Part shown: positions 21,429-31,908 of the stretch, one piece after another
Layout: each line of letters begins with the position of its first letter
Numbering within the stretch: the first letter of the stretch is position 1
From: Thiohalocapsa sp.
Lineage (GTDB): Bacteria; Pseudomonadota; Gammaproteobacteria; Chromatiales; Chromatiaceae
Direction of reading: 5' to 3'
Length of the DNA: 64,000 nucleotides
Assembly (NCBI GenBank): GCA_021736785.1
Contig: JAIPFF010000025.1
Span: forward strand, 1 to 64,000
The notes under the pieces: generated by a model
Seen by the model: only the letters and a program-made list of their open reading frames with translations
Database searches by the model: none
What the model was told of the DNA's origin: nothing
Made by a program: the position numbers and the translations under genes

Positions 21429-22196
21429 TCAGCCGAACAACTGGCGCTCGATGATGGAATAGAGCCCGACCAAGTCGGGATTCATTGCGGACAAGGCGGA
21501 CTGTGTTTCGATGTGATAGGCGGCTCGCACGCCGTGATAGTCGGTGTCGGCGCCGACGCGGGAAAAGTGAATGCCGGTGCGTCGCAGCAGCCGTGGCAGA
21601 AACGGCTCCATCATCGCAAATGCATGCTGGCGGCCAGTGTGCTTCATGATGGCGGTCGCCGCCAAATACGCCGATACGGCGATGAACGGAAAAGTGCGGC
21701 GCTCTTCGTCGGAGAACTGGTAGTAGTGTGCGTTGCCTATCCGCGTCTCGTGCTCGCCCGGGCGGCGGCGGAAGCTGCGATCCACGGCGAGCCGCGAGAC
21801 TTCGCACATTTGCGCCCGATCCAAGCCCATCTCGCTCAGCAGCGTTCGATCCAGACTCTCGCGACAGTACTTCTCGAACGGCAGGTCCGACTTCGGGTCA
21901 TCGTCCGAAGTGGGTACCAAACGCACACATGCCGCCGGCTGGTTGGAGGGCAAGTGCGTGACGAGGCAATGCAAAGATGCCGCATCGAACTCGTCGCGCT
22001 CGCGCTGGTTGGGGCATCGGTCCTTGGGCTCGTAGCCGAATTCCTCGCAATAGACGCGGTAGCGAATGTAATGCACCTTGTCCAGCAATGCATCGTCGTA
22101 TGCAAGATCGACGCGAAAATATTTCGCGAAGGTGTCCGCTGTCTCGCCCGAAGTCTGCACCATGTTGAGCTCCCTAGCCCGTTGTTCGGCAGTCAC
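21429..22196 (-). CDS. PEP-CTERM/exosortase system-associated acyltransferase (autoinducer-synthase/FeeM-like GNAT)
   Basis: YIRYRVYCEEFGYEP; AACVRLVPTS; CEVSRLAVDRSFRRR; FAMMEPFLPRLLRRTGIHFSRVGADTDYHGVRAAYHI. Confidence 0.82.
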   Translation of the reverse strand: MTAEQRARELNMVQTSGETADTFAKYFRVDLAYDDALLDKVHYIRYRVYCEEFGYEPKDRCPNQRERDEFDAASLHCLVTHLPSNQPAACVRLVPTSDDDPKSDLPFEKYCRESLDRTLLSEMGLDRAQMCEVSRLAVDRSFRRRPGEHETRIGNAHYYQFSDEERRTFPFIAVSAYLAATAIMKHTGRQHAFAMMEPFLPRLLRRTGIHFSRVGADTDYHGVRAAYHIETQSALSAMNPDLVGLYSIIERQLFG

Positions 22197-22965
22197 TGTG
22201 ATTTTCGTCCTTTGGTCGGCTTAAATCACCGGCGCAGAGCCCGGTGGTCCGCGGTCCAATCCGGTCCGCCAAGACCAGCGGGGAAGCGCCTGACTCGATG
22301 AGTGAATCGGCGGTGTCCGCACGATCGGCGTGACCGACGTCATGTTTGCGCTGGCGCCGCAAATCCAAAAAAACGAAAGCCGGCGCCCGCTGTCTCTCGC
22401 TGTTTGAATGCATCGTCCCCGAACAGTGTCCATGCGCGGCACCGCCCGGGGCTTTTTTGCGTCCACTGATCGCAATCGCTGCATTCGCGGGCAGAGCGGT
22501 CATTGCCAGCGGGAAATATCCGCACTGTGCTTCCCGATTGTCAATCCGTCCAATCAATAAAGGCGAGGTCTGCGGCATTGAATACCGGTTCCGGACTACA
22601 CCGGATACGCCTGTTCCTGCTTAAATGCCGAGAACATCACGGGAAGTGTGCGGTGATGTGGAGAGCCGGATCGCCATTGCAGCCTTTACTGATACACGAA
22701 GCGCAATGAAAAACGTTTTGCGAGCTCGCTTCATGCCGGTAATGACACCGTCAATAAAAGCATCCCCATCAGCGTATGGCGCGCCATGAAAGATCACTCT
22801 ACGAACTCGGGCTGTCAACATTGTCAGATGAGCGGTTTTGACGTTCACGGGCATGGTCATTTCGCATTTGCGACGTCGCCGCATTGTTTGCTTGTGGCAG
22901 AATGCGGGTCCGGGCTCATGTTGCCGGCGCAGCCGAGACCACCGCCGAAACGAGGGATTCCTACG

Positions 22966-23835
22966 ATGGGGGACGGACTGAACGGATACGACTACGAGGA
23001 GGCGTTCAGCCGTAATCTCGGTTTCGTGACGCGCGAGCAACAGCAAACGTTGCAGTCCGCGCGGGTCGCCGTCGCGGGACTGGGCGGTACCGGTGGTGCG
23101 CAGACGCATGCACTGGCGCGGATGGGCATCGGCGGTTTTTCGCTCGCCGACCCGGACACCTTCGAGCTGGTCAATTTCAATCGCCAAAGCGGCGCGACGA
23201 TGCCGAATATCGGTCGCAAGAAGACGGCCGTGGCGTCCGAGCTGATCAAGGCAATCAACCCGGACGCGGACATCCGGATGTTCGAGGACGGCATCGGACC
23301 CGAGAACATCTCGGCATTCCTCGACGGTGTCGATGTCGTCGTCGACTCGCTGGATTTCTATTGCTTCCGGGAGCGCTTCCTGCTTTACGCGTCGGCCCGG
23401 GAGCGCGGTCTGTGGGTCTTGACCGCGCCGCCGCTCGGGTTCGGTTTCACGCTGCTGGCGTTCGATCCGGCGGGCATGACGTTCGAGCGCTACTTCGATT
23501 TCACGCCCGATATGAGCGAGCGCGATTTGACCGTCGCCCTGATCGCCGGGCTCGCGCCGGTGCCGTTTTTGATGCGTTACTTGGACAAGGACGTGGTCAC
23601 GATCGGTGGCAGGCGGCTGCCGTCGGTGGGGGCGGCGCCGTTCATGATCGCGGGTGCGGTCGCCGCGGATGTCGTCGGCCTGCTGACCGGCAAAGGAAAG
23701 CCGTTGGCGGCGCCCACGCTCTATCAGTTTGATGCGCTGCTGCACAGATATTCCCGAAAAACCTATCGGTTCGGGATGCGCAGTCCCTTGCAACGCCTGA
23801 AAAAAGTCATCTTGAAGCGCAAGCTGCCGCAATAG
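22966..23835 (+). CDS. ThiF/HesA/MoeB-family E1-like adenylyltransferase
   Basis: RVAVAGLGGTGGAQTHALARMGIGGFSLADPDTFELVNFNRQ (Rossmann GxGGxG and acidic strand end), DVVVDSLDFY. The ORF could extend 5' to 22786. Confidence 0.88.
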   Translation: MGDGLNGYDYEEAFSRNLGFVTREQQQTLQSARVAVAGLGGTGGAQTHALARMGIGGFSLADPDTFELVNFNRQSGATMPNIGRKKTAVASELIKAINPDADIRMFEDGIGPENISAFLDGVDVVVDSLDFYCFRERFLLYASARERGLWVLTAPPLGFGFTLLAFDPAGMTFERYFDFTPDMSERDLTVALIAGLAPVPFLMRYLDKDVVTIGGRRLPSVGAAPFMIAGAVAADVVGLLTGKGKPLAAPTLYQFDALLHRYSRKTYRFGMRSPLQRLKKVILKRKLPQ

Positions 23836-24035
23836 CCTGCCTTCAGGCCATCAGGATCCGGCCATCAGGATCCGGCGGGCTGCCGGCGCGCTTGATCCGG
23901 GCGGGCCGGGCCGGGCAGCAGTCGCCTCCAAGCGTTCATCGAGGAAACGTTCATCGAGGTCCGGGCCGAATGCAGCCCGGTGGCACCGGCCCGCGCCTTC
24001 GCGCAGCCCGAAGCACGGGTGGGGCGTCCGCGCGC

Positions 24036-25226
24036 TCAGTCGCGCCGGTAGAGTTGGCTCAGCGGCAGCCGTCGGGCACGTACCGGTGTGACGGCGGGTA
24101 CGCCCGCGCGCAGCAGCATATGCAGCGAATCCCCGTCGGGCAGCATCCGCGCCACGCCCTGTGCAAGATTCCGCGCGTCTTCTTGCAGCGGGGCCGCCAG
24201 CCTGCCGGCGTCGTAGCGCCGCACGAGATCGGTGACGACATAAAACGGCTGCACGGCGATATCCTGTTCGGTGAGCGTCAACCAAGCGCGCTCCATGAGC
24301 CGGCCGGCCGCCAGATCCGACTCGGCATCGGAAGGTCCGACCACGGCGATGATCAGCCCGGCGTTCTGGATTTTCTTGGCTTCGATCGCGGCGAGGAGTT
24401 TGTACATACCCAGCCGGTTCAAGCGCGACAAGCGCTCCCAGTCTCGGATTACGCGCAGCAGCAGCCGTCCGCCTGGCGGCAGATCGATGGTGGCGACGTC
24501 CAGCCCCGTGCCCGTCGCCACCTCCTCGGGCCGAAACCGCAATACGGCGGCGAACCACTCGTGTATTTCCCGAGTCCTGAAGCGCAGCCGCGAGGCGAGC
24601 TCCACGAGCGCCCTTACTTGGCCCATGGCGTCGGGTGTATCGATTATCAGAAGCCGGCAGTGCTCCTGCTGCAGATCCTGCAGCGTTTCGACGAGCGGCT
24701 TCGGCAGCCCGGTATTGCGATACCGAAGGCGATTGGTGTGGCGCCGGAAAAGCGGGTGTTTGTCCGCCTCATCGCGCAGTTGCGAGTCACGAACGCGCCC
24801 GTCGAGATAGGTCGGTCCTGCGGCGTCGATTGTCCAATCGGCGTCGAGACTTGCTGCCTCCGCGGCTTGGAGCACGTTTTCGATCAGCGCGCCCATTGTC
24901 AGCCGTTCGGCGTGGCGGTCCGATGCGAAGACCCGCGCGGCGGCCTCGGAGGCGTCGTAATCGGCGGCGAATCTGCCGGCTTGCCCATGCAGGCGCCAAG
25001 GCTGGGTATTGTCCGCCGACGGGGCAGCAGCGGCGGGCGCCATCAAGAAGCGAATATGTGCGGGCAGGGCGTCAACGCCCTCGGGTGCGTGCTGGCTCAC
25101 GGTGTCGGATCCAAGACATAGCTGACGAAAACGTGCCCGGCGAGCGGCCGGGCTCGGGCTTGCGGGCGGACTCCGGGCCCATTCTCGGTCAATGCACGGT
25201 TCGGGCATGCCATCCGACGCCGTCAT
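24036..25226 (-). CDS. Nitroreductase-family (Acg-like) protein
   Basis: APSADNTQPWRLHG (N-terminal FMN-site motif), LPPGGRLLLRVIRDWE. Resembles nitroreductase-like domains. Confidence 0.7.
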   Translation of the reverse strand: MTASDGMPEPCIDREWARSPPASPSPAARRARFRQLCLGSDTVSQHAPEGVDALPAHIRFLMAPAAAAPSADNTQPWRLHGQAGRFAADYDASEAAARVFASDRHAERLTMGALIENVLQAAEAASLDADWTIDAAGPTYLDGRVRDSQLRDEADKHPLFRRHTNRLRYRNTGLPKPLVETLQDLQQEHCRLLIIDTPDAMGQVRALVELASRLRFRTREIHEWFAAVLRFRPEEVATGTGLDVATIDLPPGGRLLLRVIRDWERLSRLNRLGMYKLLAAIEAKKIQNAGLIIAVVGPSDAESDLAAGRLMERAWLTLTEQDIAVQPFYVVTDLVRRYDAGRLAAPLQEDARNLAQGVARMLPDGDSLHMLLRAGVPAVTPVRARRLPLSQLYRRD

Positions 25227-25287
25227 TCGGATACGTCGATACCCGGGCCCGGCGACCGGCTGCTGGTGGGGCGCCGCCGCTCGCCGC

Positions 25288-26688
25288 TCAGCGCTTGCGC
25301 TTGACGAACTGCTGCAGCCGCCTGCGTTTTTGCGTCTGGCGCGGCGTCAGCTTGTTGCGCCGTCCCTCGTAAGGATTCGTCGACGTCTTGAATTCCAGCC
25401 GCATGGGCGTGCCGTCGAGCTTGAGCGTCTTGCGGAAACGGTTGATCAGGTAGCGTCGGTAGGTTTCCGGGACGGCGGCTGTCTGGTTGCCGTGTATGAC
25501 GACGATCGGGGGGTTACGCCCGCCTTGATGGGCGTAGCGCAGTTTGATGCGATGGCCGTGGACCAGCGGCGGTTGATGCTCCTGCACCGCGTCTTCGAGC
25601 AGGCGCGTCAGGACCGGCGTCGGCAGGTTGCGGGTGGCATTGCGGAACGCGTCGTCGACCTCGTCGAGCAGCAGCCCGACGCCGCTGCCGTGCAGCGCGG
25701 AGATGAAGTGCTTGGCGGCGAAATCGAGAAAACCGAGCTTGCGCTCGATGTCTTCTTTGGTGCGGCCGCGCTGCGCGGCATCGAGTCCGTCCCACTTGTT
25801 GACGGCAACGACCAGGGCGCGGCCGCTCTCGACGACGTGACCGGCCAGGCTCGCGTCCTGCTCGCCGATGCCTTGGTGGGCATCGAGCACCAGCACCACG
25901 ACGTTGCATGCCTCGATGGCCTGCAGCGTCTTGATGACGCTGAACTTCTCGATGGCATCGTCGACCCGGGCGCGACGCCTGACGCCGGCGGTATCGATCA
26001 GCGTGTAGCGCCGATCGCCGAGCGCGAACGGGATATAGACGCTGTCCCGGGTGGTGCCGGGGCTGTCGTAGACCACGACGCGCTCTTCGCCGAGAAGGCG
26101 ATTGATCAGGGTCGATTTGCCGGCATTGGGTCTTCCGACGACCGCGATCAGGACGCCGCGGTCGTCCTGCGAGTGGGCGTCTTCGAGTGCATCCTCCCGG
26201 GCCGGGAGCGTCGAGAAGACATGCTCGATCAGGTGATTGACGCCGCGTCCCTGGCTGGCGGCGATGGCATAGGGATCGCCGAGACCGATCGCGTGGAACT
26301 CGGCGCCGACGATATCCTGATTGAGGTGGTCGATCTTGTTGACCACCAGCGTCAGCGGCTTGCCGGTCTTGCGCAATGCGTCGGCGATATCGTAATCGGC
26401 CGGGCTCAGTCCGTCGCGGGCATCCACCATGAACAGCAGGTGATCGGCTTCGGCGATGGCGTGCCGGACCTGGCGCTCCATCAGAACCTCGACCCCGTCG
26501 CCGCCACTGATGCCGCCGGTGTCGACGACGATATAGGGTCCGGGGCCGACCCGGCCGACGCCGTACTGACGGTCGCGGGTGAGTCCGGGATAGTCGGCGA
26601 CCAGCGCATCGCGCGTACCGGTGAGCCGGTTGAACAGCGTCGACTTGCCGACGTTCGGGCGTCCGACCAGGGTGATGACGGGGAGCAT
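25288..26688 (-). CDS. der: Ribosome biogenesis GTPase Der
   Basis: Two GTPase domains ([36 protein letters not shown]) and a KH-like C-terminus. ATG at 26688. Confidence 0.97.
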   Translation of the reverse strand: MLPVITLVGRPNVGKSTLFNRLTGTRDALVADYPGLTRDRQYGVGRVGPGPYIVVDTGGISGGDGVEVLMERQVRHAIAEADHLLFMVDARDGLSPADYDIADALRKTGKPLTLVVNKIDHLNQDIVGAEFHAIGLGDPYAIAASQGRGVNHLIEHVFSTLPAREDALEDAHSQDDRGVLIAVVGRPNAGKSTLINRLLGEERVVVYDSPGTTRDSVYIPFALGDRRYTLIDTAGVRRRARVDDAIEKFSVIKTLQAIEACNVVVLVLDAHQGIGEQDASLAGHVVESGRALVVAVNKWDGLDAAQRGRTKEDIERKLGFLDFAAKHFISALHGSGVGLLLDEVDDAFRNATRNLPTPVLTRLLEDAVQEHQPPLVHGHRIKLRYAHQGGRNPPIVVIHGNQTAAVPETYRRYLINRFRKTLKLDGTPMRLEFKTSTNPYEGRRNKLTPRQTQKRRRLQQFVKRKR

Positions 26689-26699
26689 CGGCGCGGGCC

Positions 26700-27935
26700 T
26701 CAGGGCTGGCCGGCTGCCGGCCGGGCGCCGCCGCTCGTGCGCACGGCCGCAACCGTGCCGTCGTTGGCGTAGACGAAAGCGGTGTTGCCTTCGATCGCCG
26801 GGCGATGGCCGATGCGCGCTTTCGCGATGCGCTCGAAGCCGAGCAAACGGCCGTCGCTGCGCGAAAGGATATGGACGTAGCCTTCGAAGTCGCCGAGGAT
26901 CAGCTGGTTGCCCAATAGCGCCGGGGCCGTCAGGCGGCGGTTGGCCAAGGCGTCCTGGCGCCAGCGTCCGGCACCATCGCCGCGCTCTGCCGCCCAGACG
27001 TTGTCGCTGGAATCGGTGACGTAAAGAGACGCCTCGTCGGCGCTGAGGCCGGCATGGGCGGACAGCTCGCGGCGCCAGAGAATTTCGCCGGTGTCGATGG
27101 ACACGGCGGCCAAATCGCCGTTGAACGTGCCGACATACGCGATGTTGTCCACCACGACGGGATCGGCATCGATATCGGCGATACGGTCGAGCTCGCTGCG
27201 CCCGCGCGGCGGTGTCACCGTCACCTCCCACAGTGGTGCGCCGCGCTCGAGGTCGATATAGACCAGACGCCCGCCCGAGAAGCCGACGATGACGCCGTCG
27301 CCGGCGGGCGTCGGCGTGCTGCTCCCGTGCAGCGTCAGCACGGGAGCAGGGTAGCTGTAGCGCCAGCGCTCGCCGCCGTCCGCCAATTCGAGCGCGTAGA
27401 CGGTGTTGTCGATGGTGTGAACGACCACCGCGTCGCCGACGATGCGCGGTATGGACAGCACTTCGCTGTCGAGCTGCGCCCGCCAGCGCTGGCTGCCGTC
27501 GCGGTTCGACATCGTGACTATCTCGCCGTCTGTCGTGCCGAGCACCAGCACATCGCCGCCCACGTCGGGCCCGCCACTGAACGCATACTCCGTCTCGCGC
27601 TCCCACAACGTGCGGCCGTCCGCGGCGGACAGCGCGGCGATCCGGCCGCGGTTGCCGGCGACGTACACCCGCCCGCCGGCGACGGCCGGCACAAGGTGCA
27701 GCTGCCGCCCGCCGGTGCCCTTGCCGATTCGCGTCTGCCAAAGCGTGCGCACGTCCACTTGCTGGACCATCTTCTTGTCGAGCTCGGTCGGCGGATTGGG
27801 GTCTTCCTCGCCCCCGAGCCCCGGTATTGCCGCGCAGCCGCCGAGCAGCGACGCCGCGAACAGCGCCGTCGCAAGCTGCAGCAACGTCGGGCCTCGCTGC
27901 CGGCAGATGGACTGGGTCGAACGGGCGAGATTCAA
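26700..27935 (-). CDS. bamB: Outer membrane protein assembly factor BamB (PQQ-like repeat lipoprotein)
   Basis: Lipobox [10 protein letters not shown], repeated GxLxWR/WxxxL beta-propeller segments. Adjacent to der. Confidence 0.93.
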   Translation of the reverse strand: MNLARSTQSICRQRGPTLLQLATALFAASLLGGCAAIPGLGGEEDPNPPTELDKKMVQQVDVRTLWQTRIGKGTGGRQLHLVPAVAGGRVYVAGNRGRIAALSAADGRTLWERETEYAFSGGPDVGGDVLVLGTTDGEIVTMSNRDGSQRWRAQLDSEVLSIPRIVGDAVVVHTIDNTVYALELADGGERWRYSYPAPVLTLHGSSTPTPAGDGVIVGFSGGRLVYIDLERGAPLWEVTVTPPRGRSELDRIADIDADPVVVDNIAYVGTFNGDLAAVSIDTGEILWRRELSAHAGLSADEASLYVTDSSDNVWAAERGDGAGRWRQDALANRRLTAPALLGNQLILGDFEGYVHILSRSDGRLLGFERIAKARIGHRPAIEGNTAFVYANDGTVAAVRTSGGARPAAGQP

Positions 27936-28567
27936 GATGTGCCCTCCGGCGGCAAATCTTGGAGTTTGAGATCGATCAAGCGGCGGTTGCCCGCATCCAG
28001 CTCCAGCGCACGCCTGTAGTCGTTGCGGGCGTCGTCGATTCGGCCCTGAGACAGCGCGATATCGCCGCGCAGCGTCGCGAAGTCGCCGCCGAAGGCGCCG
28101 CCGTCGTCATGCTCCGCGATCACCGAGGATGCCTGCTCGAGGTCGCCCTCGGCGATCAGCACGCGGGCCAGGCGCAGTGCCGCCAGACGTTTGAGGCCGG
28201 GATCGGGGGCGTCGGCGATGGCCGAGCGCAGCGCGGCGCCGGCCGCCGATAGATTGCCGGCCTCGACGTGGGCCTTGGCCGCGGTCAGATCGGCGAGCAT
28301 TGCGTAGGGCGTCGAGCCGTACTCGTCCTGCAGGGCGCTTGCCCGGCTTGCGACTTGCTCGGACTCGGCGGCCGGCATGCTGGCCAGCAGTTGTTCGAAG
28401 GCAATGGATGCGCGCTGGCGCACACCGTCCTGATAGCCCACCCAAGCGCGCCAACCGAACACGGCGCCGAGGCCCAGCACGACGCCGGCCACAACCGATA
28501 CGCCGTTCGCTTTCCACCAGCGCTTGATGGATTCGACTTTTTCGTCGTCTGTTTCCAGGTCTGCCAT
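27932..28567 (-). CDS. YfgM-like tetratricopeptide protein
   Basis: N-terminal [36 protein letters not shown] anchor then TPR-like helices. Between bamB and hisS. Confidence 0.88.
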   Translation of the reverse strand: MADLETDDEKVESIKRWWKANGVSVVAGVVLGLGAVFGWRAWVGYQDGVRQRASIAFEQLLASMPAAESEQVASRASALQDEYGSTPYAMLADLTAAKAHVEAGNLSAAGAALRSAIADAPDPGLKRLAALRLARVLIAEGDLEQASSVIAEHDDGGAFGGDFATLRGDIALSQGRIDDARNDYRRALELDAGNRRLIDLKLQDLPPEGTS

Positions 28568-28620
28568 GAATACTCCGAATAAGACTTGCGCGGTCCGCTT
28601 TGAATTGGATACGGGCCGTG

Positions 28621-29904
28621 TCAGGAATGCGTGGGCTCGCCGCCTGCCGCTGTCGTTTCCGACAGCGCTGCCGGCAGCGCATCGAGCGTGACCGCGCGCT
28701 GCGCGCCGGCCTCACGCAGCGGCTTCAGGCCGATGCTGCCATTGTCGAGCTCGTCGTCACCGAGTACCAGCGCCCAGCGCGCACCGCTGCGATCGGCCTT
28801 TTTGAATTGGCTCTTGAAACTGCCGCCGCCGCAATGGCAAAGCAGTCGCAAGCCGGGCATGCGCTCGCGCAACCGCTCGGCGAGCAACAGGGCCTGCTGC
28901 TGTGCGCGCTCGCCGACCGCGACCAAGTAGGCATCAGGCCCACCGCGGACGGCGTCGGCGTCGATCAACTCCAGCAGCCGCTCGACGCCCATCGCGAAGC
29001 CCACCGCGGGCGTCGCCTTGCCGCCGAGCTGCTCGACCAGCCCATCGTAGCGACCGCCGGCACAGACAGTGCCTTGGGCACCGAGCGCGTCGGTGATCCA
29101 CTCGAAAACGGTACGATTGTAGTAGTCGAGTCCGCGCACCAGTCGCGGGTTGACATGGTAATCGATCCCGGCGGCATCGAGTCCGGCGCAGAGTTGATCG
29201 AAGTGGCCGCGGGTCTCCTCGCCGAGGAAATCGATCAGGCTCGGCGCGCCGTCGATGACCGCGCGTGTGCCCGGATCTTTGGAATCAAGCACCCGCAGCG
29301 GATTGGTTGTCAGGCGTTTGCGGCTGTCTTCGTCGAGTGCGTCGCGATGCGTGTCGAGATAATCGGTCAGGGCGCCGCGGTAGCGCGCGCGCTCCGGAGC
29401 GTCGCCGAGGCTATTGATCTCCAGACGCAGGCCGTCGAGTCCGAGCGCTTGCCAGAACCGCCGCGTCAGCAGAATCGTCTCCAGGTCGATATCGGGGCCT
29501 GTCAGGCCCAGCACCTCGACGCCGATTTGATGGAACTGCCGGTAGCGGCCGCGTTGCGGTCGCTCGCGACGAAACATCGGGCCCCGATACCAAATGCGCT
29601 GAGGCTGATCGAGCAGGCCGTGCTCGATGGCGGCCCGCACACAACTTGCCGTGCCCTCCGGACGCAGCGACAGCTGATCGCCGCCGCGATCCTCGAAACT
29701 GTACATTTCCTTCTCGACAATATCGGTGACTTCGCCGATAGAGCGCTTGAAGAGCTCGGTCACCTCGACCAGCGGGGTACGCATCTCGCGGTAACCGTAG
29801 GCCTCGAGCACGTTGCGAACGCGGTCTTCGAGATGCTGCCACAGCGCGGAGCGCTCGGGCAGGATGTCGTGCATACCGCGAATTGCCTGGATTTTGCCGG
29901 ACAT
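28621..29904 (-). CDS. hisS: Histidyl-tRNA synthetase
   Basis: [63 protein letters not shown]. Confidence 0.97.
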   Translation of the reverse strand: MSGKIQAIRGMHDILPERSALWQHLEDRVRNVLEAYGYREMRTPLVEVTELFKRSIGEVTDIVEKEMYSFEDRGGDQLSLRPEGTASCVRAAIEHGLLDQPQRIWYRGPMFRRERPQRGRYRQFHQIGVEVLGLTGPDIDLETILLTRRFWQALGLDGLRLEINSLGDAPERARYRGALTDYLDTHRDALDEDSRKRLTTNPLRVLDSKDPGTRAVIDGAPSLIDFLGEETRGHFDQLCAGLDAAGIDYHVNPRLVRGLDYYNRTVFEWITDALGAQGTVCAGGRYDGLVEQLGGKATPAVGFAMGVERLLELIDADAVRGGPDAYLVAVGERAQQQALLLAERLRERMPGLRLLCHCGGGSFKSQFKKADRSGARWALVLGDDELDNGSIGLKPLREAGAQRAVTLDALPAALSETTAAGGEPTHS

Positions 29905-29919
29905 GATAGTACTCGGTGG

Positions 29920-31131
29920 TCAGTCGCCGGCGCCGGCGCCGGTATCGGCCTCGCTCGCGGCGGCGAGCTCGGCGGGATCGAGCTCGAAGCGCGCCACATT
30001 GCCGCGCGCGATGGCGGCAACGTCGAACGGCTCGTCGCCGACGCGCATATCCACGACGGCCGCGTTGCCGAGGATCAGGGAATAGGGTGGGGTGCCGCCG
30101 AGCACGTGGCGGTCGCCGTCGCTCATCTCGCCGAAGAGCTTGAAATCGCCGCTCGCATCGCGGATATCGACCCAGCACGGGCCGCCGAAGGAGATGGTGA
30201 CTTGCTCCGGCGGCGTCGCATCCGGGGCATCGGCATCGTCCGCTGCAGCGTCGCCGGCGAGCGTGTCCGCCGTGCCCGAGACCGAGTCGGAGCCCAAGCC
30301 GGTACCGGTGTCCGCTGGTGCCGAGGGTTGCGCCGTGCCGGGCGCAGGCGCTGCCGGGTCATCCGCCTCGGCAGACAACTCGCCCGTACTCAGTGCCGAG
30401 CCCGGCCGCGTCGGCGGAAGCAGCGCTGTCGGCGAGTCCAAATCGTCGATTGCCGTGTCTTGCGCCGCCGGCCGATCGGACGGCTGCAGAGCGACCGGCG
30501 GTGGCTCCGGTGCCGGCAATGGCGATCGCGACGGCGCATCGGCGTCTGCCCCGAGCGGTGCCGTGCCGGTTTGCCCGCCGAACGTCGCGGACGGCGCTTC
30601 GGCTGCCGGATCCGGGCGCTCGGGGCGGAACGCCCCCGGTGTCGCGGCCGGCTCGTCGGTATCGGTTGCGAGCGCCGCATTGCGATCGGCGGCGTCGTCG
30701 ACGGGTGTCGACCACCATAGATAGGCGCCGCCGGCCAGCGCGATCAGGATCAGCGCCGAGAGCAGTAGCACGAGGCCGCCGCCGCTGGCCTGAGCCGGCC
30801 CGGCCGGCGGGCGCAGCCGCGGCGGCGGCGCCTCGGCGCCGGGATGCAGGTTCCGGAACAGCGCCAGCACCGGTTCGGGATCGATGTCCAACAGCTTCGC
30901 GTAGCTGCGAATGTAGCCGCCGACGAACACCGGGCTCGGAAGCTTTTCGTAATCGTCGCGCTCGATGGCTTCGATGGTCTCCGGCGTCAGCCTGAGCTCC
31001 CCGGCAACGCGCGGTATCTCGAGCCGCTTGGCCCTGCGCGCGACGCTGAGTATGCCACCGGGGCTTCCCTCCGGCGGCGGCTCGGCCTCGACCGATAGCG
31101 AGACTGCGATGTCGTCTGCGTTGGCGTTCAT
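29920..31131 (-). CDS. rodZ: RodZ-like HTH/TM cytoskeletal protein
   Basis: N-terminal HTH, single TM (GLVLLLSALILIALAGGAYLWW), low-complexity Pro/Ala linker, C-terminal DUF4115-like domain (CWVDIRDASGDFKLFGEMSDGDRHVLGGTPPYSLILGNA). Confidence 0.88.
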   Translation of the reverse strand: MNANADDIAVSLSVEAEPPPEGSPGGILSVARRAKRLEIPRVAGELRLTPETIEAIERDDYEKLPSPVFVGGYIRSYAKLLDIDPEPVLALFRNLHPGAEAPPPRLRPPAGPAQASGGGLVLLLSALILIALAGGAYLWWSTPVDDAADRNAALATDTDEPAATPGAFRPERPDPAAEAPSATFGGQTGTAPLGADADAPSRSPLPAPEPPPVALQPSDRPAAQDTAIDDLDSPTALLPPTRPGSALSTGELSAEADDPAAPAPGTAQPSAPADTGTGLGSDSVSGTADTLAGDAAADDADAPDATPPEQVTISFGGPCWVDIRDASGDFKLFGEMSDGDRHVLGGTPPYSLILGNAAVVDMRVGDEPFDVAAIARGNVARFELDPAELAAASEADTGAGAGD

Positions 31132-31152
31132 CCTGGCGTTCCCGTGGATTTC

Positions 31153-31908
31153 TTAAAGTTGCATGAGCTGGGGGGCATCCGGGTAACGCTGGCGCAGCGA
31201 CTCCGCGAGGGCCTTGGCGCCGGCCTTGTTGCCGAGCCGTTGTTCGATCTGAGAGGCCAGCAGCAGCGCCTCCGCCGTCGGCTGGCCGACACGCGAGTAA
31301 CGCCCCATGTAGCCTCGGGCGTCCTGGTAGCTGCCGATTTCGTAGCTACGTTTCGCCATCGCCATCAGCGCAGGGGCATATTGCGGGTTCGCCGTCAGGG
31401 CCTCGCGCAGGAATCGCTCCGCCTCTGTGGGCTTATTCGCCCGCCGCGAGCAGTCGGCGGCGTTCATTAATGCCACTTCCGGTGTCTTGTAAAGCGGATT
31501 GTCGAGGGCGCGCTGAAATTCCTTCAGTGCGCCGTCATAGTCGCGCCGCACGCAGAGAATCGTTCCCTTCGCGTTCAGCAAATCGGGGTTCGTCGGATCG
31601 AGCTTCGCGGCTTCCGAGAAGTGCTTCTCCGCCTCCTGCGTCTTGCCGAGCCGCTTGTAGACGATCGCGAGCACATAGTGGGCGCGCGGGTTCTTCTTGT
31701 CCTCGGCGACCGCGCGCAACGCGCGGTCGAGTGCCGCGTCCATCTGGTCGCGCTGGTAATAAGCCGACGCCATGTTGACGTACAGGTCGCCGGGGCTCTC
31801 TTCCAGCGTCATTCCTTCCACGGAAGACTTCGCGCCGGTGCCGGCACAGCCGGATAATGCCAGCCAGGCTGCGACGGAAACGAAGATGCCGATACGCGGG
31901 CGCTTCAT
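31153..31908 (-). CDS. pilW: Type IV pilus biogenesis/stability TPR lipoprotein PilW/PilF
   Basis: Lipobox LALSGCAG, tandem TPR repeats, position between rodZ and rlmN. Confidence 0.88.
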   Translation of the reverse strand: MKRPRIGIFVSVAAWLALSGCAGTGAKSSVEGMTLEESPGDLYVNMASAYYQRDQMDAALDRALRAVAEDKKNPRAHYVLAIVYKRLGKTQEAEKHFSEAAKLDPTNPDLLNAKGTILCVRRDYDGALKEFQRALDNPLYKTPEVALMNAADCSRRANKPTEAERFLREALTANPQYAPALMAMAKRSYEIGSYQDARGYMGRYSRVGQPTAEALLLASQIEQRLGNKAGAKALAESLRQRYPDAPQLMQL

